DNA of 17,891 nt from assembly GCA_964431545.1 (NCBI GenBank), contig CAYSLC010000112.1:1-17891 (forward strand). The letters are read 5' to 3'. The translations under genes were made by a program, and so were the position numbers. The DNA comes from CAYSLC01 sp964431545 (GTDB lineage Bacteria; Desulfobacterota; Desulfobacteria; Desulfobacterales; JAABSP01). The notes below the pieces were generated by a model. The model worked only from the letters and a program-made list of their open reading frames with translations, made no database searches and was not told where the DNA came from. Positions within the stretch are counted from its first letter, which is position 1; the number at the start of each line of letters is the position of its first letter. Shown in pieces: positions 11,977 through 17,891 of the stretch.

Positions 11977-13173
11977 TTACGCCCCGTGGAGGGGATCTCC
12001 GGCCAGGAGCAGCCCCTCCCCCTCCTTCGGCCGGTCGATGGGCGTTTCCCGGCCGGGCTCCGGCACGGGACGGGGGCTGTCCGCTCCTTCGGCGCCCATC
12101 ACATAGAGGGTCCGGGTGGGATAGGCGAAGTCGATCCCCCGCTCGTCGAAGGACTCCTTGATCCGGAGGTTGATGGCCTGCTGGATGTCCATGTACTTGG
12201 CATAGTCGGCGCCGATGACGTAGTAGACCGTCTCGAAGTCGAGGCTGAAATCCCCGAACCTGAAAAAGTGGCACCGGTCGAAGAGGGTATCATCGATCTC
12301 TTTGATGATCCGGGTGACGATCTCCGGTATCTCCCGGAGCTGGTCCGCCGTGGTCTGGTAGATGACGCCGATATGGAAGACCACCCGGCGCCGGAGCATC
12401 CGTTTGTAGTTCCGGACCCGCGACCCCCCGAGGTCGGTGTTGGAGAAGATCAACTGTTCCCCCCCCAGGCTGCGGATCCGGGTGGACTTGATGCCGATGT
12501 GTTCGATCTCCCCAAGGTAATCGCCGATGATGATGAAATCGCCGATCTCGAAGGGCCGGTCGAAGACGATGACGAAGTAGTTGAAGAGATCCCCCAGAAT
12601 GTTCTGGGAGGCCAGCGCGATGGCCACGCCGCCGATCCCCAGTCCGGCCAGGACGCTGGAGATCTCGAACCCGATGTTGTCCAACAGAAAGATGACGCCG
12701 ATCCCCCAGATGACCACCTTGGAGATGGGGACCAGGGCTTTGAGCCGGCTTTCGTTGCTGATATACTGCTGTTTCCGGGCCCACCGCTCCTGGATGAGGA
12801 ACTCGACGGTGGCGGCCAAAAACCGGATGAGGTAGAAGGTGAACACCGCCACGCCCACCACGCTGATCACCTTGAACACCGACGGCGGGGTGGGGAGGCG
12901 CTGGATCCCCAGGAAGAAGACGCCGAAGTAGAGGAGGGGAAAGACGGTCTCGGAAGCCGCCGTGATGAAGGCCTCCACGGCGGTGGGGACCCGCTCCCGC
13001 CAAGTGTCGATCCGTCGTCTGACGATGGTCCGCAGCGTGCCCACCGCCAGGATTCCCACCACCAGAATGGCGCAGGTGACGATAATCTGCCAGATCCACG
13101 GGTGGTGTTCGGAAAACCCCTGGAGGAACGTTTCCGCCGCTCCGGCATAGGCTCGGATCTTTTCGATGTCCAT
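11977..13173 (-). CDS. MscS-family small-conductance mechanosensitive channel
   Basis: A 398-residue inner-membrane channel protein that would release solutes on osmotic downshock. Hydrophobic segments are seen at about 27-47 (WQIIVTCAILVVGILAVGTL), 77-92, 100-126 and 146-168. They are followed by the Gly/Ala-rich pore helix (VLAGLGIGGVAIALASQNIL) and the MscS beta-domain motif (DRPFEIGDFIIIGDYLGEIE). The C-terminal domain (to about 365) and a Pro/Gly-rich tail complete it. The start is uncertain. The ATG at 13173 begins MDIEKIRAY, but the strong AAAGGAGG upstream is 16 bases away, longer than usual. The frame stays open to a TTG at 13227, which lies upstream of that site and is less likely. 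It lies 72 bases downstream of ftsH with no terminator seen between them, so it is probably in the same transcript. Confidence 0.9.
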   Translation of the reverse strand: MDIEKIRAYAGAAETFLQGFSEHHPWIWQIIVTCAILVVGILAVGTLRTIVRRRIDTWRERVPTAVEAFITAASETVFPLLYFGVFFLGIQRLPTPPSVFKVISVVGVAVFTFYLIRFLAATVEFLIQERWARKQQYISNESRLKALVPISKVVIWGIGVIFLLDNIGFEISSVLAGLGIGGVAIALASQNILGDLFNYFVIVFDRPFEIGDFIIIGDYLGEIEHIGIKSTRIRSLGGEQLIFSNTDLGGSRVRNYKRMLRRRVVFHIGVIYQTTADQLREIPEIVTRIIKEIDDTLFDRCHFFRFGDFSLDFETVYYVIGADYAKYMDIQQAINLRIKESFDERGIDFAYPTRTLYVMGAEGADSPRPVPEPGRETPIDRPKEGEGLLLAGDPLHGA

Positions 13174-13245
13174 GGATTCTCGGTCGACGCCTCCTTTTTT
13201 TATATCCGATGGGAATAACAGGGTCAAAGGCCGCCGGAACCGGCC

Positions 13246-15165
13246 TCAGTTGGACTGCAACAGCGCATCGATCTCCTCGTTGGTCAGGGTCTCCTCCGCC
13301 AACAGGGCCCGGGCCAGGCTGTCCAGCTCCCCCCGATGGTCCCGGAGGGTCGATTCCGCCCTCTCCTCCCCTTCGGAGACGATCCGCCGGATCTCATCGT
13401 CGATGAGTTGCGCCGTATGTTCACTGTAGTCCCTCTGCTCGGCCATCTCCCGTCCCAGAAACGGGTGGGGATCCCCCTGCCGGAAGGCGACGGATCCGAG
13501 CTTTTCGCTCATGCCCCACTGGCAGACCATCCGCCGGACGAGCTGGGTGGTCTTCTTGAGATCGTCCGCCGCGCCCGATGTGGCGTCATCGAAATGGATC
13601 TTCTCGGCGGCCCGCCCCGCCAGCAGGATGGCCACCCGGTTCAACAGGTACCGCTTGCCGAGGTTGTACCGGTTCTCCTCGGGGATCTGTTCCGTGGCCC
13701 CCAAGGCCCGCCCCCGGGGGATGATGGTCACCTTCTTCAGGGGGTCCGCGCCGGGCAGGAGCCGGGCCATGAGGGCGTGGCCCGCCTCGTGGTAGGCGAT
13801 CACCTCCTTCTCCTCGTCGCTCACCACGTCCTCCCGCTCGATCCCCATGAGGATCTTGTCCCGGCTCTGGTCGAACTCCTCGGCCCGGACCCGCTTCTCG
13901 TCCTTGCGGGCGGCCAGCAGGGCCGCCTCGTTGACCAGGTTCTCCAGATCCGCCCCGGAAAACCCCACCGTCCGTTCGGCCACCTTGGAAAGGTCCACGT
14001 CGTCGGCCAGCTTCACGTCCCGGGTGTGGACCTCCAGAATGTGGCGGCGGGCGTCCTTCTGGGGCAGCTCCAGGGTCACCCGCCGGTCGAACCGGCCGGG
14101 ACGCACCAGGGCCGGGTCCAACACGTCGGGCCGGTTGGTGGCGGCCATCACCACGACCGATTCCTGGGGGGAGAAGCCGTCCATCTCGTTGAGGATCTGG
14201 TTGAGGGTCTGCTCCCGCTCGTCGTGGCCGCCCCCCACCCCGGTCCCCCGGACCCGCCCGATGGAATCGAGTTCGTCGATGAAGATGATGGCGGGGGCCT
14301 CCTTCTTGGCGTTCTTGAACATGTCCCGGACCCGGGAGGCGCCCACCCCCACGAACATCTCGATGAACTCGGAGCCGCTGATGCTGAAAAAGGGCACATC
14401 CGCCTCCCCGGCCACGGCCCTGGACATGAGGGTCTTGCCGGTCCCCGGCGGCCCCACCATGAGGATGCCCCGGGGCAGCTTGGCGCCGATGGCCCGATAC
14501 TTGTCCGGGTTCTTGAGGTATCCGACGATCTCCTGGAGTTCCTTCTTGGCGTTGGAGAGTCCGGCCACGTCTTCGAAGGTCACGTCGCTGCTCGCCTTCT
14601 CATAGAGCCGGGCCTTGGACTTGGCGAACCCGAAGATGCCCCCCTTTCCGCCGCCCCCCATGCGCTCCTGGAACTTCTTGCTGGTGTAGACGAAAAAGCC
14701 GATGATGAGGACCCACGGCAGCAGGTAGATGAGAAGATTGGAGAGCCAAGACGCCTCCTGGGGCTCGGCCCGGATGACGACCCCCTCGGCCTCCAGGAGA
14801 TCCATGAGAGCGGGATCATCCGGGGTGGGCATATAGGTGAAGAAGGCTTCCCGGGCCGGGCCGCCGGTTTCGTCCCGTCCACCATCCCCCTCGCCCTCCC
14901 CTTCCGCGCCGGATGTCCCGGAGGTCTCCGCCGCCTCTCCGGACGCCGGTGCCGATCTGCCGGTGATCTTCTGTCCGTCGAAGGTGACCTGGGTGACCGC
15001 CCCCTGGTTCACCTTCTCCTTGAAGGCGGTGTAGGTCAGCTCCACCGGCCCGGTGGCCGTGTAGGAGCGGAAGAGATAGAGGATGGCCACCCAGAGGACG
15101 GCGAAGAGCAGCAGCCGCTGTCCCATGGTGAAGTTTTCCGGTTTCCGTGGCGTTCCGTTGCTCAT
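13246..15165 (-). CDS. ftsH: FtsH, membrane-anchored ATP-dependent zinc metalloprotease
   Basis: A 639-residue FtsH that degrades misfolded and regulatory membrane and cytosolic proteins. Seen: transmembrane segment 1 (about 17-34), a periplasmic domain, transmembrane segment 2 (about 142-161), AAA domain with Walker A GPPGTGKT (238-245, Lys244), Walker B IIFIDELDSIG, the aromatic pore motif region (EFIEMFVGVGASRVRD) and second region of homology (RPDVLDPALVRPGRFDRR), then the peptidase with HEAGH (His459, Glu460, His463) and third zinc ligand Asp535 in SGAADDLK. All catalytic residues are present. Odd: the periplasmic domain carries a low-complexity Gly/Glu/Ser stretch at about 71-104, absent from typical FtsH. 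The ATG at 15165 follows a modest GGAAAGGGA site. mscS lies downstream; the DUF72 gene upstream ends in its own terminator. Confidence 0.97.
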   Translation of the reverse strand: MSNGTPRKPENFTMGQRLLLFAVLWVAILYLFRSYTATGPVELTYTAFKEKVNQGAVTQVTFDGQKITGRSAPASGEAAETSGTSGAEGEGEGDGGRDETGGPAREAFFTYMPTPDDPALMDLLEAEGVVIRAEPQEASWLSNLLIYLLPWVLIIGFFVYTSKKFQERMGGGGKGGIFGFAKSKARLYEKASSDVTFEDVAGLSNAKKELQEIVGYLKNPDKYRAIGAKLPRGILMVGPPGTGKTLMSRAVAGEADVPFFSISGSEFIEMFVGVGASRVRDMFKNAKKEAPAIIFIDELDSIGRVRGTGVGGGHDEREQTLNQILNEMDGFSPQESVVVMAATNRPDVLDPALVRPGRFDRRVTLELPQKDARRHILEVHTRDVKLADDVDLSKVAERTVGFSGADLENLVNEAALLAARKDEKRVRAEEFDQSRDKILMGIEREDVVSDEEKEVIAYHEAGHALMARLLPGADPLKKVTIIPRGRALGATEQIPEENRYNLGKRYLLNRVAILLAGRAAEKIHFDDATSGAADDLKKTTQLVRRMVCQWGMSEKLGSVAFRQGDPHPFLGREMAEQRDYSEHTAQLIDDEIRRIVSEGEERAESTLRDHRGELDSLARALLAEETLTNEEIDALLQSN

Positions 15166-15219
15166 CGCGTGTTTTCCCTTTCCATTGCCGGCGGCCGGGG
15201 GGTCCTCGACCGGCGCCGG

Positions 15220-15240
15220 ATGGGGGAAACCCCCTATTTC
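15220..15240 (-). promoter_or_regulatory. Possible heat-shock (sigma32-like) promoter of ftsH
   Basis: On the - strand, GAAA (15240-15237) and CCCCAT (15225-15220) are 11 bases apart, resembling the GAAA core and CCCCAT of sigma32 promoters, about 55 bases before the ftsH ATG. ftsH is heat-inducible in E. coli. The full -35 consensus is not matched, and the run is also part of a GGGGG-AAA-CCCCC hairpin, so this is tentative. Confidence 0.25.
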
Positions 15241-15273
15241 GCCGCCGGCCGGACGGTATTCTTCCCCGGCCCG

Positions 15274-15304
15274 AAAAAAAAGGCCCGGACCCTATCGATC
15301 CGGA
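15274..15304 (-). terminator. Intrinsic terminator of the DUF72 gene
   Basis: On the - strand, TCCGGA, a 9-base loop and TCCGGG form a 6-base stem (one G-T pair), followed by CC and eight T residues (A-run at 15274-15281 on the + strand). It begins 3 bases after the DUF72 stop codon. The stem is short but the T-run is strong. It implies that ftsH has its own promoter. Confidence 0.55.
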
Positions 15305-15307
15305 GGC

Positions 15308-16045
15308 TTATCCGGAGACCATCTCCTGGAGGGCCAGGGCATCGTTGGCCGCGTGGCCGGCCTCGTCGTTGTCGAAAAAGCAGAAGACCTCCTTGCCCCC
15401 GCGGACCCACTGGGAAAAGGCCCCGGCCCAGCCGGCCAACGTCCGGGTGTCGTAGCTCCCCTGGTAGGCCGCGGCCTCGGGTCCGTGGAGCCGGATGTAG
15501 ACGAAGTCCGCGGTGACCGTTTTGGGGGAAAGCTTCCCCTCCAGATCGTAGATGCAGAACGCCAGGTTCCGCTCGGTCAGCATCTCGTAGGCCCGCTCGT
15601 CGAACCAGCTCGGATCGCGGAACTCGAAGGCATACCGGAAATCCCCGGGCAGGGCGTCCGCAAAGGCCCGGAGCCGGTCCGGGTCGAACCGCCAGTTGGG
15701 GGGAAGTTGAAAGAGGATCGGCCCCAGTTTCTTTTCCAGGACCGGAACCCGCTCCAGCAGACGGGCCAGGCTCTCCTCCGGATCCTTGAGCTTCTTCATG
15801 TGGGTGATGTACCGGCTCGCCTTGACCGCGAACCGGAAATCCGACGGCGCGGCCTCCCGCCAGGCCTCCAGGGTCCGGGGTTCCGGCAGCTTGTAAAACG
15901 AGTTGTTGATCTCCACCGCCGAGAACCGGCCGCCGTAGAAATCGAGATAGTCCCTTTTGGGACAGGATTCGGGGTAGAAGGGTCCCGACCAGTGGTCGTA
16001 CTGCCACCCCGAGGTGCCGATGTGGATCTGTTCGCCGTGTTCCAT
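15308..16045 (-). CDS. DUF72 family protein (YecE-like, TIM-barrel fold)
   Basis: A 245-residue protein of the DUF72/YecE family, predicted to form a TIM barrel; its biochemical role is not established. Conserved family signatures are seen: IGTSGWQYDHWSGPFYP near the N-terminus, FSAVEINNSFYKLP (about 45), FRFAVKASRYITH, LGPILFQLPPNW (about 125), FEFRDPSWF (about 157), YIRLHGP (about 205) and the C-terminal VFCFFDNDEAGHA. The frame is open to 16267, but the ATG at 16045 is chosen because the family begins just before the IGTSGW motif and AGGGAG lies 4 bases upstream; the upstream extension shows no conserved features. It is the first gene of the - strand block, divergent from pdhA. Confidence 0.9.
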   Translation of the reverse strand: MEHGEQIHIGTSGWQYDHWSGPFYPESCPKRDYLDFYGGRFSAVEINNSFYKLPEPRTLEAWREAAPSDFRFAVKASRYITHMKKLKDPEESLARLLERVPVLEKKLGPILFQLPPNWRFDPDRLRAFADALPGDFRYAFEFRDPSWFDERAYEMLTERNLAFCIYDLEGKLSPKTVTADFVYIRLHGPEAAAYQGSYDTRTLAGWAGAFSQWVRGGKEVFCFFDNDEAGHAANDALALQEMVSG

Positions 16046-16107
16046 GCCGCTCCCTTCGTTTCGACGGCTTCCAGAAAACCTGTCCGCCGCCATTGACCTC
16101 TCCAACA

Positions 16108-16136
16108 ACGATAGAGGAAATCGGCCGGCAATGCAA
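16108..16136 (-). promoter_or_regulatory. Weak candidate promoter of the DUF72 gene
   Basis: On the - strand, TTGCAT (16136-16131) and TATCGT (16113-16108) are exactly 17 bases apart, about 60 bases upstream of the ATG at 16045. The boxes match the consensus in only three and four positions. Confidence 0.25.
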
Positions 16137-16225
16137 TTCCGGGACGGCTCCCGTCCGGTCCCGGAGCCCTCTGGAGCCGCCAAAAAATACCGTCCCGGAA
16201 AGGGGGAGATACAGGGTTGCCCCCA

Positions 16226-16254
16226 TTTACCCGACGCATTCCCGTGCTTAGGAT
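16226..16254 (+). promoter_or_regulatory. Candidate promoter of the pdhAB genes
   Basis: TTTACC (16226-16231) and TAGGAT (16249-16254), each four of six consensus bases, are spaced exactly 17 bases apart. They would start a transcript at about 16261 with a leader of about 108 bases before pdhA. Together with the candidate - strand promoter at 16108-16136, this makes the 323-base gap 16046-16368 a divergent control region. It also holds a small GGACGG-CTC-CCGTCC hairpin at 16142-16156. Nothing else was recognised in the gap. Confidence 0.35.
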
Positions 16255-16368
16255 TGCAGATGGGCATTTTTCTTTCGCCCGGCGCTTACCGGGGCCGCTT
16301 CCGGTTGGGCGGCGGAAAACAACCACGCCGAACAAAAGGCCAAACAATCGCAGGAGGGGGGGCAGGCC

Positions 16369-17466
16369 ATGCCAAGGGAAACCATCGAACTCGAATACAA
16401 GATCGACCATCTGTCCATCCTCGACCCCGAGGGGGAGGTGGACGGGGATCTGGAGCCGGACCTTTCCGACGACCTGTTGTTGAAACTCCACCGGGCCATG
16501 GTGCTGGGCCGCCGGTTCGACGAACGGATGCTCAAGCTCCAGCGGGGCGGACGGATCGGCACCTTCGCCCCCATCCAGGGGCAGGAGGCGGCCCAGCTCG
16601 GGGCCGTGGCGGTGCTGGAGGACCGGGACTGGCTCATTCCCTCCTTCCGGGAGATGCTCGCCGAGGTCTGGCGGGGAAAACGGCTGGAGACCGTGCTCCT
16701 CGCCTATGACGGCTACAACGAAGGGGGGCGCATCGAAGAGGGCCTCAACAACCTGCCGGTGGCCGTGCCGGTGGGGACCCAGACCCTCCACGCCGCCGGC
16801 ATCGGCTACGCCATCAAATATAAAGGGGAAGACGCCGTGGCCATGACCTTCTTCGGCGACGGGGCCACCTCCGAGGGGGACTTCCACGAGGCGATGAACT
16901 TCGCCGCCGTCTTCCGGGCACCGGTGATCTTCGTCTGCCAGAACAACCACTGGGCCATCTCCATCAAGCGGTCCCACCAGACCCGTTCCAAGACCCTGGC
17001 CCAGAAGGCGCTCGCCTACGGGATGCCCGGCATCCAGGTGGACGGCAACGACATCCTGGCCGTCTACGCCGCCGCCAAGGAGGCGGTGGACCGGGCCCGG
17101 TCCGGGGAGGGACCCACCATGATCGAGTGCGTCACCTACCGGATGTCGGTCCACACCACCGCGGATGATCCCAAACGGTACCGCACCGAGGAGGAATTGG
17201 AGGAGTGGAAGGAGAAGGACCCCATATCCCGGTTCCGGAAATACCTCAAGGCCAGGGAACTTTTGACCGACGATGACATCGAATCGGTGGAGGCGGAGGT
17301 CAAGGAGCAGATCGGCAAGGCGGTCAAGAACTGGGAGGCGGAGGCCCAAGAAATGGGGGACCCCCTGGACATGTTCGACCACCTTCTGGAAGAGATGCCG
17401 CCGTATCTGGCGGAGCAGAAGGCGGCCTTCGAAAAGGAACGCCAGGAACGATCCCAGGGATCCTAA
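16369..17466 (+). CDS. pdhA: Pyruvate dehydrogenase E1 component, alpha subunit
   Basis: A 365-residue alpha subunit of the heterotetrameric, thiamine-diphosphate-dependent E1, which decarboxylates pyruvate and passes the acetyl group to lipoyl-E2. The thiamine-diphosphate motif runs from Gly163-Asp164-Gly165 (FFGDGATSEGDFHEAMNF) to Asn192-Asn193 (VCQNN). Upstream are the family's RMLKLQRGGRIGTFAPIQGQEA block and PVAVPVGTQTLHAAGIGYA, and downstream the SVHTTADDPKRYR loop. Length is standard for the bacterial PdhA type. A branched-chain 2-oxoacid or acetoin dehydrogenase alpha subunit is the main alternative, as these are hard to separate by eye. The ATG at 16369 follows GGAGG (16353-16357) with an 11-base spacer. 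pdhB starts 16 bases downstream, in the same operon. Confidence 0.9.
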   Translation: MPRETIELEYKIDHLSILDPEGEVDGDLEPDLSDDLLLKLHRAMVLGRRFDERMLKLQRGGRIGTFAPIQGQEAAQLGAVAVLEDRDWLIPSFREMLAEVWRGKRLETVLLAYDGYNEGGRIEEGLNNLPVAVPVGTQTLHAAGIGYAIKYKGEDAVAMTFFGDGATSEGDFHEAMNFAAVFRAPVIFVCQNNHWAISIKRSHQTRSKTLAQKALAYGMPGIQVDGNDILAVYAAAKEAVDRARSGEGPTMIECVTYRMSVHTTADDPKRYRTEEELEEWKEKDPISRFRKYLKARELLTDDDIESVEAEVKEQIGKAVKNWEAEAQEMGDPLDMFDHLLEEMPPYLAEQKAAFEKERQERSQGS

Positions 17467-17482
17467 GGAAAGGGAGGGAGCG

Positions 17483-17891
17483 ATGGCCAAGATGACCATG
17501 GTCCAGGCGATCAACCTGGCCCTGAAGCAGGAGATGGAAAAGGACGAAAACGTGGTGGTGCTGGGCGAGGACGTGGGGGTGGACGGCGGCGTCTTCCGGG
17601 TCACCGAGGGGCTCATCGGCCAATTCGGCGAAGAGCGGGTGATGGACACGCCCCTGGCGGAGTCGGGGATCGCCGGCTTCTCCATCGGCATGGCCGTATA
17701 CGGCCTGCGCCCGGTCTGTGAGATGCAGTTCTCCGGGTTCAGCTACATCGCCTTCAACCAGCTGGAGGCCCACGCGGCCCGGCTCCGGGGCCGGTCGGGC
17801 GGACGCTTCACCGTCCCCATGGTGGTGCGGATGCCTTACGGCGGCGGGGTCCGGGCCCTGGAGCACCACTCCGAGAGCCGGGAGGCCTACT
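17483..17891 (+). CDS. pdhB: Pyruvate dehydrogenase E1 component, beta subunit (3'-truncated by window edge)
   Basis: The first 136 residues of the E1 beta subunit, which pairs with PdhA to form the thiamine-diphosphate site. The sequence begins MAKMTMVQAINLALKQEM and shows the family blocks VVVLGEDVGVDGGVFRVTEG, RVMDTPLAESGIAGFSIGMA, PVCEMQFSGF and VVRMPYGGGVRALEHHSES. The Glu of the LGEDVG block corresponds to the Glu that contacts the thiamine-diphosphate pyrimidine in this family. The ATG at 17483 is preceded by GGGAGGGAG within the 16-base gap after pdhA. The frame is open to the window edge, so the C-terminal half is missing. E2 and E3 genes would be expected further right. The alternative substrate classes noted for the alpha subunit apply here too. 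Confidence 0.92.
   Translation, partial: MAKMTMVQAINLALKQEMEKDENVVVLGEDVGVDGGVFRVTEGLIGQFGEERVMDTPLAESGIAGFSIGMAVYGLRPVCEMQFSGFSYIAFNQLEAHAARLRGRSGGRFTVPMVVRMPYGGGVRALEHHSESREAY

Noticed and set aside
13336..15516. A 726-codon open frame on the + strand across ftsH
   Set aside because: It overlaps the complete FtsH reading frame on the opposite strand and has no motif of its own.
15251..16195. 10-base inverted repeats (GGACGGTATT at 15251-15260 and AATACCGTCC at 16186-16195) flanking the DUF72 gene
   Set aside because: There is no transposase, target duplication or longer identity, so a mobile element is not supported and a chance match is likely.
16046..16267. N-terminal extension of the DUF72 protein to 16267
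   Set aside because: The extra 74 codons show no conserved feature. The family begins near the IGTSGW motif, and a ribosome site precedes the ATG at 16045.

Overview
The window is GC-rich DNA of a Gram-negative-type bacterium. Several traits suggest an anaerobe or microaerophile, perhaps of the Desulfobacterota/deltaproteobacterial kind: large multi-PAS hybrid histidine kinases, a one-iron superoxide reductase, a DUF3141 protein and a two-subunit pyruvate dehydrogenase E1. This placement is an inference from gene content; there is no rRNA or other marker in the window.

Left part (1-6674, + strand): three consecutive hybrid sensor kinases. The first is cut by the window edge (ATPase plus receiver). 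The second (1206 aa) has four PAS domains, HisKA, ATPase, two receivers and an HPt domain. The third (about 704 aa) has one PAS domain, HisKA, ATPase, one receiver and HPt. The first two are almost certainly cotranscribed. The third has its own candidate promoter and is a paralogue of the second with near-identical DNA at the kinase core. No DNA-binding response regulator lies in the window, so the output of these relays is unknown.

Accessory part (6675-8837): a DUF4143 AAA-type ATPase, then a lower-GC HigB/HigA-type toxin-antitoxin pair. The toxin promoter is unusually well formed, with a 15-bp palindrome in its spacer, and it places the transcript start at or next to the toxin ATG. That implies a leaderless toxin message, while the antitoxin has a good Shine-Dalgarno sequence.

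Central part (8838-16045, all - strand; read right to left): a DUF72 protein with its own terminator, ftsH (membrane AAA protease), an MscS-type mechanosensitive channel, a class II superoxide reductase followed by a strong intrinsic terminator, and finally a DUF3141 alpha/beta-hydrolase-like protein related to PHA synthases. ftsH, mscS and the superoxide reductase may form one envelope/stress-related transcription unit.

Right end (16046-17891, + strand): a divergent intergenic region with candidate promoters on both strands, then pdhA and the start of pdhB, encoding the alpha and beta subunits of the thiamine-diphosphate-dependent pyruvate dehydrogenase E1. pdhB runs off the window.

I saw no tRNA, rRNA, CRISPR array, insertion sequence or phage gene. 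The most interesting local signal is the regulatory architecture of the toxin-antitoxin module.
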